Assembly (NCBI GenBank): GCA_042573625.1
Contig: JBHPCZ010000060.1
Span: 1 to 20,305 of the forward strand
From: JBHPCZ01 sp042573625
GTDB taxonomy: Bacteria; Desulfobacterota; Desulfobacteria; Desulfobacterales; UBA11574
Direction of reading: 5' to 3'
DNA length: 20,305 nt
Part shown: positions 13,115 to 19,795 of the stretch, in pieces
Position numbering within the stretch: the first letter of the stretch is position 1
Layout of the letters: every line of letters starts with the position of its first letter
Position numbers and translations under genes: made by a program
Notes under the pieces: model-generated
The model's database searches: none
Told to the model about the DNA's origin: nothing
The model's input: the letters and a program-made list of their open reading frames with translations, nothing else

Positions 13115-13678
13115 TTATCCGCAACATCCACTGCTCTTATCACTTGACGTCGCACACGAGGACGCACTGCCGACTGATGTAGCACACAAGGACGCACTTC
13201 CGGATAGGGTATTGTTCAGACTTTCCATGATCCAGTCGGATACGGATTGAGCCACTTCTTTTCTCTCCTCTTCCGGCACATCATCATAATCGAAAATATC
13301 GTTGTATTTTTTATAATGTGACAAGGCATCGAATTGAATCAGTTTTTCCTTGTCAATGATGTTTTCAATGATACGACCATGGCATCGAAGAAAACACCCA
13401 TCGATTAATACAACCTTTTCAGCAGTCAGCATCCATTGGGCAATAGCTGAATCCGGAACCGTGATCAACTCACCATGACAACCTCGGCCATAACCCTGTT
13501 CTTTGGAAACATTATTGGCTGCGAGCCGGGCAATTTCGCCTCGAATACAGGCCCCTTCACAGGATATAACCGGAATCTTCGATTCGCTGATATTTTTTTT
13601 GCCGGTAATTTCTCCTATGGGACAGCTGCCCTTGGTTGTATCGACTTTTACTATCATTTTTTGATCTAAATTAATCAT
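13115..13678 (-). CDS. DGC domain zinc-binding protein A
   Basis: A 187-residue DGC-family protein. The conserved core is GSCPIGEITGKKNI, VISCEGACIRGEIARLAA, YGRGCHGELI and KVVLIDGCFLRCHGRIIEN, with the DGC box and six or so core cysteines suited to metal binding. After the core comes YDDVPEEERKEVAQSVSDW and a Ser/Ala/Cys-rich tail with a direct repeat (GSASLCATSV then GSASSCATSS) and the end KSSGCCG. The tail repeats in steps of 10 residues (30 bases) and is an expanded form of the DGC-B tail. ATG 13678 has AGGAG eight bases upstream. It is 73 bases behind the Fe-S domain gene. The close nucleotide match to DGC-B over the last 180 bases shows recent duplication or conversion. Confidence 0.88.
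   Translation of the reverse strand: MINLDQKMIVKVDTTKGSCPIGEITGKKNISESKIPVISCEGACIRGEIARLAANNVSKEQGYGRGCHGELITVPDSAIAQWMLTAEKVVLIDGCFLRCHGRIIENIIDKEKLIQFDALSHYKKYNDIFDYDDVPEEERKEVAQSVSDWIMESLNNTLSGSASLCATSVGSASSCATSSDKSSGCCG
13139..13198. repeat. Tandem repeat in DGC-A tail (about 30 bases x 2)
   Basis: Two roughly 30-base units encode GSASLCATSV and GSASSCATSS in the C-terminal tail of DGC-A; DGC-B has only one. The unit adds one cysteine per copy. End points are approximate. Confidence 0.5.
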
Positions 13679-13751
13679 GCGACATCTCCTCTATATAATT
13701 TTGGGGTTAATTTAAATACTGCATGTGTGCTGATGCTTTTGTCTTATGCAT

Positions 13752-14276
13752 TTAAAAATCGAGATGGAACTGCCTCATATATTCATACAATTTTTTACTG
13801 TTCGAACCATCCAGCGGAGGACAGTCCTCAGCATCTTTTGCGCCCTCTGCCAGCATTGAGGCAAAGACCATGCAGGTGGTCTGACCGCATTCCCTGCAGT
13901 TGGTTTTGGGCAAGAGTTTGAGTATCTCGAAAACCTTGGGAACAGGTGCCGATTCATACCTCGGTTCGATCTCTCTCCGGTTCTCCCAGGCTGCATTAAT
14001 TTCCCTTTTGAGCCATTCAATAATCTTGGTCGCCTCTTTTTCGTCCTTGAGGGCATTGATGGCAATTTTTTTAGAATGAACAGTGATCAGCTTGCCCTGA
14101 ACTTTAAAAGTTACGGACGGAGGATCTTGGGTGTAAGTATGTCCACCGAGGGAAGCGTTCAAATACGGGAGGGCTTCGCCGACATCCTCGTCCAGATGTG
14201 CAAAACACTGCACACTCATGGCACTTGGCATGCATTCGTTATTGAAAATTTGCTTGGTATAGGATTTCAGCAACAT
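13752..14276 (-). CDS. Fe-S domain protein, CFeSP-type C-terminus
   Basis: A 174-residue protein. The C-terminal part (from about residue 115) carries FEILKLLPKTNCRECGQTTC, MVFASMLAEGAKDAEDCPPL: the C-x2-C-x4-C...C pattern of the Fe-S domain at the start of the corrinoid/Fe-S protein large subunit and related proteins, likely binding one [4Fe-4S] cluster. The N-terminal 110 residues include SVQCFAHLDEDVGEALPYLN and a beta-rich ALKDEKEATKIIEWLKREI segment not assigned to a family. ATG 14276 has AAGGAG eight bases upstream. In other genomes this domain is found with DUF3786, present here two genes downstream, so the pair may form a complex. Lies 139 bases behind the small Cys-rich gene. Confidence 0.85.
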   Translation of the reverse strand: MLLKSYTKQIFNNECMPSAMSVQCFAHLDEDVGEALPYLNASLGGHTYTQDPPSVTFKVQGKLITVHSKKIAINALKDEKEATKIIEWLKREINAAWENRREIEPRYESAPVPKVFEILKLLPKTNCRECGQTTCMVFASMLAEGAKDAEDCPPLDGSNSKKLYEYMRQFHLDF

Positions 14277-14415
14277 GATTATGCTCCTTTTAATATTAGA
14301 CGGTTCTATTTCTTTTTAATAAAATCAGCCAGTTTTTAGACATAAGGCCAGCCAACCACTTGAGCATTAATGTTCGTGCTGCCAGAGCCCATTGGTAGTT
14401 AAAAAGTACATTTTT

Positions 14416-14676
14416 TTAAGTGGACTTCGTCTCACCATTCTTCCCTTTTTGGAGCTCAGTATCCTCTTTTGCTTTGGCCGGTTCAGGCGGGCAGCACATT
14501 TCCATCATTTTTTTCATCATGAGGTCTTTCATGGCTGAAAAATCAGTGGCATCGCCTTGGCCCGGAAAACACTTACTCATCGTCTCAAACATTTTTTGAA
14601 AATTCTCCGGGTTACAACATCCAAAGTCCGTACCTTCTGTTTTAGACTCGTTGTCTTTTGTTTCTTTCGTTTTCAT
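14416..14676 (-). CDS. Small cysteine- and methionine-rich protein
   Basis: An 86-residue hydrophilic protein of unknown family. It contains DFGCCNPENFQKMF near residue 20, a middle Met-rich helix (KDLMMKKMMEMCCPPEP) and a charged C-terminus rich in Lys and Glu. The two CC pairs (near 20 and 62) plus Cys36, and the Met run, suggest binding of a soft metal such as copper or zinc, but this is inference. Similar short CC/Met proteins occur in deltaproteobacterial genomes next to Fe-S and DGC genes. ATG 14676 follows AGAGGATTAAAA. It lies 44 bases behind the SHOCT gene and is probably in the same transcript. Confidence 0.65.
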   Translation of the reverse strand: MKTKETKDNESKTEGTDFGCCNPENFQKMFETMSKCFPGQGDATDFSAMKDLMMKKMMEMCCPPEPAKAKEDTELQKGKNGETKST

Positions 14677-14720
14677 TTTTAATCCTCTTAATATTTTAGC
14701 GTTTTAAAATTTGTCATCAA

Positions 14721-14984
14721 TTATTGAAACAATTCTGATGACTGGGTTAAGTTTCTTTTTTTCTCCTCATATTCTTCCTTTTCAATCTCGCCAGAAGCAT
14801 ATCGCTTATCGAGAATGTCCGTTGCAGAATCTGAAGTACCGATATGATGCCAGTTTCTGTCGCGGGAACCAAACCCACACATCATCGAGCCTCTTCGTCC
14901 CCTCATCATGAAAAAACACATGGCTATCATCAAAATCGGGCATATCCACCATAAGGAAAAGCTGAAAAATTCTGGACCGTACAT
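14721..14984 (-). CDS. SHOCT domain membrane protein
   Basis: An 87-residue protein with one N-terminal membrane segment (residues about 6-27, SFSLWWICPILMIAMCFFMM), a basic linker with RGRRGSMMCGFGSRD, and a C-terminal SHOCT domain (DSATDILDKRYASGEIEKEEYEEKK). SHOCT is a short helical domain at the ends of many prokaryotic proteins, thought to mediate protein interaction. Small membrane SHOCT proteins are common beside metal-related genes. The chosen start is ATG 14984, seven to eight bases behind AAAGGAGG; a GTG at 14993 would lie inside the ribosome-binding site. It is the first gene after the sigma factor, separated by 147 bases. It may anchor a complex or a regulator of the sigma factor, which lacks an obvious anti-sigma gene. 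Confidence 0.8.
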   Translation of the reverse strand: MYGPEFFSFSLWWICPILMIAMCFFMMRGRRGSMMCGFGSRDRNWHHIGTSDSATDILDKRYASGEIEKEEYEEKKRNLTQSSELFQ

Positions 14985-15131
14985 ATAGATCACCTCCTTT
15001 TTAACCCTATAGACGGAAGAAGGAATAAAAAGGATACACTTGCAATTATTTTTTTTGGGGAATCAAATAAAAGGTTTTATGCTGGGAGGAATATGAGAAA
15101 GCTAAATTGATACAGAGGCTATTGTAGACAT

Positions 15132-15737
15132 TTATTTGGGAGTCTTTGGCAATATTTGGGATTGCTTTCGGTCGCAGGCAAGAATGTCCTGTTCGGTATG
15201 GTAGAAAGTGCAGCCATCATCCAGTTCTTTTTTTAACCTGGCTCTTGCACGGTGGAGCCTTATCTTTACAGTATCAAGCGAAACTTGCAAGATGTCAGCG
15301 ATCTCTCTATTTTTAAATCCCTCAAGTTCGCTGAGTATTATAACAGTTTTATAGTCGGAAGGAAGCCTGTCGACAAACTCCCTTACACATTCGCTCATCT
15401 CCTTGCGGATAACCGTCTGGTCGACGTGGGTTTTCGTATGGCCGGACCAGACATTCCTATCTTCAGTCCCCGTGTCCTCTTCAAGGCTGGTATGCTCAGA
15501 TGAACGTCGAAATGAAGGAGATCTCATTCTATCAATAGCAGTGTTGGTAGCGATACGATATAACCAGGTCGAAAGCTTTGATTCACCCTTAAAAGTTTTT
15601 AAACCCCGACTCGCTTTCTCGAACACTTCCTGTGCTATGTCCTCAGCCTCCTGTTGACCTGTCAGATGGGATAAGTAATGGAGTATTTTCGGCTTAAATT
15701 CTTCGTAAATTTGGTTGAACTCAACTTCACTGCTCAT
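15132..15737 (-). CDS. ECF sigma factor (SigZ-like) with Cys-containing tail
   Basis: A 201-residue ECF (group 4) sigma-70 factor. Region 2 is FNQIYEEFKPKILHYLSHLTGQ, QEAEDIAQEVFEKASRGLKTF and LSTWLYRIATNTAIDRMRSP; region 4 is LPSDYKTVIILSELEGFKNR, EIADILQVSLDTVKIRLHRARARLKKEL. It directs RNA polymerase to its own promoter class. After region 4 it carries an unusual tail, DGCTFYHTEQDILACDRK, with two cysteines and a His, seen in a SigZ-like ECF group and possibly a metal or redox switch. No classical anti-sigma gene is next to it. ATG 15737 has GGGAG seven bases upstream. It heads the 12-gene cluster ending at 9397 and is the obvious candidate regulator of it. Confidence 0.9.
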   Translation of the reverse strand: MSSEVEFNQIYEEFKPKILHYLSHLTGQQEAEDIAQEVFEKASRGLKTFKGESKLSTWLYRIATNTAIDRMRSPSFRRSSEHTSLEEDTGTEDRNVWSGHTKTHVDQTVIRKEMSECVREFVDRLPSDYKTVIILSELEGFKNREIADILQVSLDTVKIRLHRARARLKKELDDGCTFYHTEQDILACDRKQSQILPKTPK

Positions 15738-16061
15738 TGTGAATCTCCCTTAGGCAAGGTCTGATATGTCGGTATGGTAAAAAAACTTTCTTATTTGGCC
15801 ACACCTATTATGGTTAATCCTAATACTTTGTGACATTTGTATTCATCATTTAAGACCTTAGGTGCAAGTTATCACAGATATCTTGCCAGAAAACCATTTT
15901 TTATACATACAAAATTGTTGTGATATATTCAATCCCAGGTGGCAGGGTATTATGTGATACCCATTCCATATGACAAAATATGAAACTATCAGATTGTGTC
16001 CTGCCTGCAATTTGATCATCGCGTGATTAAATCTTGGCAAATGCTATTGGCTCAATTGAGG
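15738..16061. other. Intergenic region upstream of sigma factor gene
   Basis: No gene seen. On the minus strand a CATAAT near 15807-15815 with TGTCAC about 18 bases upstream could be a housekeeping promoter for the sigma factor; weak. A palindrome CTCAATTGAG lies at 16051-16060 just behind the lyase stop. AT-rich compared with the lyase gene. Confidence 0.4.
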
Positions 16062-16976
16062 TTATACCAGTTTTAAATACTTCGCTCGTTCATAGAGCTG
16101 CATGGCCAGTCGAACGGTGGCCCGGTCAACCATGCGCCCGTCCAGAGCTACGGCCCCAAGCCCTTTTCCTTCAGCCTCCTTATGGGCGGCCAGCACTTTT
16201 TCCGCCCGGGCGATATCTTCTTTTGACGGAGAAAAGATCTCGTTAATGATATCGATCTGATCCGGATGGATGACCCACTTGCCGTCAAATCCGAGTGCGC
16301 AGGCTATAGCGGCGGACTGACGGAGTCCCTCGGGATCCTTGAAATTTCCATAGGGCGCGTCAATGGCCATTAAACCGCCGGCTTTCGCCGCCATGACGAT
16401 TCTGCTCATTTCAAAATTCCAACGGTGTCCGGGATAGACGTCTGCTTCATTTTCACCGTGTCCGGAGATGGAGATCAGCCGCGCGCCGATGGAGACCGAG
16501 TAGTCCACGATACCGAAGATGAGGGTTTGAAGCCGGTCACTGGTCCTGGCAGTTTCGGAAACGTTGTCCAGTCCTTCGGCACTTTCTATGATGGCTTCGA
16601 TGCCGATGCGCCGATCAAAGCGTTTGTTCATTTCGATACCGTCCAGCATGCGACTGACAAAATGGATGTCTCCCGGATGGTGCACCTTGGGGATGACGAC
16701 GGCATCGATTCGGTGGCCGCCAGCTTCAACAACTTCCAGAAGATCTCTGTACCCATAGGGCGTATCCAGACCGTTGATCCGGAAAGTAACGGTTTTTTCC
16801 TGCCAGTCCAGCGAGAGAATCGAGTGAATTACTGTTTCACGGGCGGATGCTTTGCTATCGATGGGGACGCTGTCTTCGAGATCGAACATGACAACATCGG
16901 CCTTGCTCCGGCAGGCTTTGGCGTGCATTTTTTCAATATGTCCGGGTACGGACAAAATCGATCTTCTCGGTTTCAT
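16062..16976 (-). CDS. HpcH/HpaI aldolase / citrate lyase beta-like CoA ester lyase
   Basis: A 304-residue TIM-barrel enzyme of the CitE / malyl-CoA lyase family, which cleaves or forms CoA thioesters such as malyl-CoA or beta-methylmalyl-CoA with Mg2+. Motifs: PRRSILSVPGHIEKMHAKAC, SKADVVMFDLEDSVPIDSKA with the acidic residue, GIEAIIESAEGLDNV with the Mg-binding Glu, FGIVDYSVSIGARL and GFDGKWVIHPDQIDIIN. The C-terminal residues match the family length. The start is ATG 16976 behind GACGGAGACAAAAAC; a TTG at 16994 overlaps the ATPase stop and is less likely. It is 14 bases behind the ATPase gene on the same strand, but the pair makes no evident metabolic unit. Higher GC than its neighbours suggests separate origin. 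Exact substrate not decided. Confidence 0.88.
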   Translation of the reverse strand: MKPRRSILSVPGHIEKMHAKACRSKADVVMFDLEDSVPIDSKASARETVIHSILSLDWQEKTVTFRINGLDTPYGYRDLLEVVEAGGHRIDAVVIPKVHHPGDIHFVSRMLDGIEMNKRFDRRIGIEAIIESAEGLDNVSETARTSDRLQTLIFGIVDYSVSIGARLISISGHGENEADVYPGHRWNFEMSRIVMAAKAGGLMAIDAPYGNFKDPEGLRQSAAIACALGFDGKWVIHPDQIDIINEIFSPSKEDIARAEKVLAAHKEAEGKGLGAVALDGRMVDRATVRLAMQLYERAKYLKLV

Positions 16977-16990
16977 TGTTTTTGTCTCCG

Positions 16991-18205
16991 TCAATTTAAA
17001 TGGGTCAGCCAGCTTGCAGCGCCGGCTACAACTATTGTGTGTGGCCCGTTCTTTATTCTTCTGCCAACATTAACTTTGTTAACCAACTGAATAGCTGGAA
17101 TCCCTAAAACATTTTGGAATTTTATTAAATGCGGGCTTATATCTGTATCTGATAATTTTGCCTCAACCATGAATTGCGGCTTACCGCTTTCAGTGACCAA
17201 GAAATCGACCTCTTCCTTTTCCTTGTTCCTTAAATACCACAGCTCATACTCTCCGAAACCAAAATCGGTCCATAAGGTGACAGCCCGATTCAGTTCCAAA
17301 GCAACCATGTTTTCAAATCGAAAAGCCTCATCTTGAACCCTGCATGGATCATAAAAATAAATTTTCGGCCCCTTAACCAGGCTTCTGGAAATACGCTTGC
17401 TGTATGGACGAAGTTTAAAAACCAGAAAAAAATGCTCAAAAACGCTTATCCATGAGCTTACTGTTTTATGGGAAATCTTGAGGGTGTGCGCATGGTTTGA
17501 GGCTGAAAAGGGATTACCCACACACCCCGGAAGAAGGGAATAGAGAGCTTCCATTGTGTCGATCTGTCTAACCGCATATTCATCTCTTATGTCATCTCTT
17601 ATGACCTGGCTGTGATACGATTTAATCCAGCGCCGGTATTTCAACTTAGTTCCCTTTAAAAATGGTTCCGGAAACCCGCTAACATAAAATATGGTTTCCC
17701 ATGCCTCGATAGCCATATTATTTTGCTCCGGAATTTCCAAGAGAACACTGGTATCTATCATGCCGGTCGATACAGCAAACATTTCACCGATGGTAAAAGG
17801 GTAAAGGTGAAAATGCATGTACCGGCCAGCCAGAGAGTCCCCTCTTTTTCGTGAAAGGTCTAAACGCCCACTACCGGTAACGAGGAAGCGAAACTCATCC
17901 GAGTACCCATCATAAATGCCTTTTAGATAGTTCTTCCAGTCACTATACTTGTGAATCTCATCAAGGATTATCAGGGGAGTATCTCCCTTTTTTCTATCTA
18001 CCTCTTCAAAAAATGTCGGGTTAACCAGAATGGTTGCTTTATTAGCTTGAATATCATAGTTGAAATAAAGGGAAGCAGATTCCTTTGACGCAATATCTTG
18101 GGCAAATGTGGTTTTTCCAGCCTGGCGAGGGCCGGAAACAAGCACCAAGTGTTTTTCTTTGTCAAAATCAGACCAAATATTTTTATAATAATCCCTCTTT
18201 TTCAT
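16991..18205 (-). CDS. ATPase of the AAA_14 / DUF4143 family
   Basis: A 404-residue P-loop protein. Walker A is LVSGPRQAGKTTFAQDI (about residues 22-38), Walker B is LIILDEIHKYSDWKNYLKGI (about 75-94), and LVTGSGRLDLSRKRGDSLAG is the sensor region. These are typical of the ATPase-DUF4143 family, proteins common in bacteria and archaea, often on mobile or defence-related DNA, with unknown targets. The C-terminal DUF4143 part has YFYDPCRVQDEAFRFENMVA and a nuclease-like ELWYLRNKEKEEVDFLVTES plus MVEAKLSDTDISPHL, which resembles a PD-(D/E)xK fold (D, EAK). The start ATG 18205 is where family similarity begins; a frame open to 18424 is rejected. A hairpin and repeated ACCAAA motifs lie just upstream. 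Function unknown, possibly toxin-antitoxin-like. Confidence 0.85.
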   Translation of the reverse strand: MKKRDYYKNIWSDFDKEKHLVLVSGPRQAGKTTFAQDIASKESASLYFNYDIQANKATILVNPTFFEEVDRKKGDTPLIILDEIHKYSDWKNYLKGIYDGYSDEFRFLVTGSGRLDLSRKRGDSLAGRYMHFHLYPFTIGEMFAVSTGMIDTSVLLEIPEQNNMAIEAWETIFYVSGFPEPFLKGTKLKYRRWIKSYHSQVIRDDIRDEYAVRQIDTMEALYSLLPGCVGNPFSASNHAHTLKISHKTVSSWISVFEHFFLVFKLRPYSKRISRSLVKGPKIYFYDPCRVQDEAFRFENMVALELNRAVTLWTDFGFGEYELWYLRNKEKEEVDFLVTESGKPQFMVEAKLSDTDISPHLIKFQNVLGIPAIQLVNKVNVGRRIKNGPHTIVVAGAASWLTHLN

Positions 18206-18247
18206 ATTGACCAAATTAACACAAACTGCCAAAAAGTCAAGACCAAA

Positions 18248-18263
18248 TGGTAGTTCGCTACCA
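18248..18263. promoter_or_regulatory. Hairpin/operator upstream of ATPase gene
   Basis: TGGTAG (18248-18253), a four-base loop TTCG, then CTACCA (18258-18263) form a perfect 6-bp stem. ACCAAA occurs at 18210, 18242 and 18260. The block lies 43-58 bases before the ATPase start, on the promoter side, and could be an operator or leader hairpin. Confidence 0.4.
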
Positions 18264-18436
18264 AATAGTCGATTTTCCTGCCCTTTACCCTCTCCTCCCC
18301 ACCGCTTCTGATTCAATCTGCAGGATACTGTTACTGATGTGCAATTCGGTCCGTTTGAAGGTATTATCATACAGAAACAAAATATCCAGACAGTGCAGAT
18401 CTGGTGATCGATAGCAGTAAACACAAGTTTCGAATA

Positions 18437-18459
18437 GATGATTTGAAACCAAAATCATC
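18437..18459. repeat. Hairpin, member of degenerate dispersed repeat
   Basis: GATGATTT (18437-18444), seven bases, AAATCATC (18452-18459) is a perfect 8-bp stem. A related element at 19370-19389 forms ATTGAT/ATCAAT at the same place, preceded in both by GTTTCG and the word GATGATTTGAAA. Confidence 0.4.
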
Positions 18460-18563
18460 ACATTTTTTAAGCGTGATAAAACAGATGATAAAAGGCAGGA
18501 ATCGTGCATTTCTGAAATAAAGGATGGCTGCCCTGGCTTTGATGTGAGAAATCTCGGTTCCGT

Positions 18564-19031
18564 TCATCTCTTTTTTCGATGCCAGCCCCAGTTTTCATAG
18601 TATTCCCAACTGGCAATCTTATTCAATTCTTTAATCTGACGATCTTGTTCTATAAGGCTGGCCCTAATGACATCGCCAATGGAAAGAAGGTCGATGTAAT
18701 CACCATCTTTTTCAACGATAACATGACGTATGAACAACCCCAAAAACATTTCCTTGATTTTGAGAATAGATGAATCGTATCGAACGGTGTGGAGTGAAGT
18801 GGTCATATAATCGTCAATCAAATGAGTATCCGGATCAAATCCCGGCTGATTACTATTGTACAACAGATCGCGCTCTGTCCATATACCAACAATTTTATCT
18901 TCCTTTTTTACAAGTATCGCCCCTATTTTATTTGCTGTCATCAATCGTATGGCCTCACGGATCGTCTGGTCAGGAGAAATACAAACCATTTCCCTGTTTT
19001 TGTCTTTTATAATGTCTTCAGCGGTTTTCAT
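18564..19031 (-). CDS. CBS domain pair protein
   Basis: A 155-residue cytoplasmic protein made of two CBS domains (a Bateman module), which bind adenosyl ligands such as AMP, ATP or SAM and act as energy or ligand sensors. Domain 1 is MVCISPDQTIREAIRLMTAN and IGAILVKKEDKIVGIWTERD; domain 2 is LHTVRYDSSILKIKEMFLGL and IRHVIVEKDGDYIDLLSIGD. The C-terminus IEQDRQIKELNKIASWEYYE resembles that of stand-alone CBS regulators near signal-transduction proteins. ATG 19031 has TAGGAG six bases upstream. No partner gene is next to it; it is flanked by non-coding repeats. Partner and ligand unknown. Confidence 0.9.
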   Translation of the reverse strand: MKTAEDIIKDKNREMVCISPDQTIREAIRLMTANKIGAILVKKEDKIVGIWTERDLLYNSNQPGFDPDTHLIDDYMTTSLHTVRYDSSILKIKEMFLGLFIRHVIVEKDGDYIDLLSIGDVIRASLIEQDRQIKELNKIASWEYYENWGWHRKKR

Positions 19032-19441
19032 TTTGGCTCCTATAATGGAGTAGTGTTATGAGCAGATATATAATAATTACAAGCCAACCACAACATGTTG
19101 TATTGTTTTGCTCCAGCCTAAGCTGGTCTTCAATTCAACGTTCCTTGCCTGAACCGCTAGGCACTATCGAATCAATATCATTGAAGATAACGTAAGGCAA
19201 TCGCAAATATTTTGGGGTTTGATTTTTGGAAGGTGGAAGGCAGGAATCATCAATCAGCCTAAATTGAAGATTTGAATTTTATCCCTGTGGGTTGTGATGT
19301 GTTGGAGTTGTCGCAGGTTTTGAAACGGTACCAAAACCGGTCATAAATTGCAGATAGTACAGGTTTCGGATTGATGATTTGAAATCAATACCACAACCGT
19401 CAGTGGATAGATTGGATGATTAATAAATTAAGCGGTGGACC
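19032..19441. other. Intergenic region with repeat copy
   Basis: No gene seen. It has a GGTTTT/AAAACC pair at 19318-19338 and the second copy of the degenerate repeat (about 19345-19390). No clear terminator for the lipoprotein gene was found. Confidence 0.45.
19370..19389. repeat. Second copy of degenerate hairpin repeat
   Basis: ATTGAT (19370-19375) pairs with ATCAAT (19384-19389). Similar in sequence and hairpin position to 18437-18459, with different stem bases, which suggests that the structure rather than the sequence is kept. Confidence 0.35.
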
Positions 19442-19795
19442 TTAACCGTCATTGTTATCTTCTGGACAATCTCCAACACATTGGGGTGGTACAGTCCCAT
19501 CAGGATCATCATCTATTAACCAAAAATATGCGAGAACACCAATCCAGCCAACAGTAAGAACATGTTTCCAGTATTTACGCCACCAACTTTGAGTAAATTG
19601 AGCAGTGCCGTCCGTCATGGTTTGACCTGAATCTGCGTAGTATTTACTGTCAAGTCTAACATTATTAAAAGTATAATTATTACTTAAGGCACAGGCAGTT
19701 ACCGAGGTAAACAAATATATACCCACCAACGTCTTAATGCCTATATTCTTTATATGTCTCCACAACTTCACCTTGCCTGATCTTTGTTTTTTCAT
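19442..19795 (-). CDS. Small putative lipoprotein, unknown
   Basis: A 117-residue protein with a basic N-terminus, a hydrophobic segment TLVGIYLFTSVTACALSNN and a lipobox-like VTAC with Cys near 36, so export and lipid anchoring are likely. The mature part is short and polar (NNVRLDSKYYADSGQTMTDG), followed by a second hydrophobic segment HVLTVGWIGVLAYFWLI near residues 79-95 and an acidic tail DDDPDGTVPPQCVGDCPEDN with two cysteines. No family recognised. ATG 19795 has GAGGAG nine bases upstream. The gene stands alone, with long non-coding regions on both sides. Confidence 0.7.
   Translation of the reverse strand: MKKQRSGKVKLWRHIKNIGIKTLVGIYLFTSVTACALSNNYTFNNVRLDSKYYADSGQTMTDGTAQFTQSWWRKYWKHVLTVGWIGVLAYFWLIDDDPDGTVPPQCVGDCPEDNNDG

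Larger units (their letters stand above)
18206..18563. other. Intergenic region with hairpins and degenerate repeat
   Basis: No gene supported. It holds the ATPase-upstream hairpin, a perfect 8-bp hairpin (18437-18459, GATGATTT/AAATCATC) and a segment (18371-18459) with related copies at 19345-19390 and 20219-20251. Confidence 0.5.

Noticed and set aside
16425..17090. Long plus-strand open frame (221 codons)
   Set aside because: Opposite strand of the CoA lyase; a GC-rich gene often leaves its reverse frame open.
18206..18424. 73-residue N-terminal extension of the DUF4143 ATPase
   Set aside because: It passes through the promoter-side hairpin and is unlike the family; similarity begins at ATG 18205.
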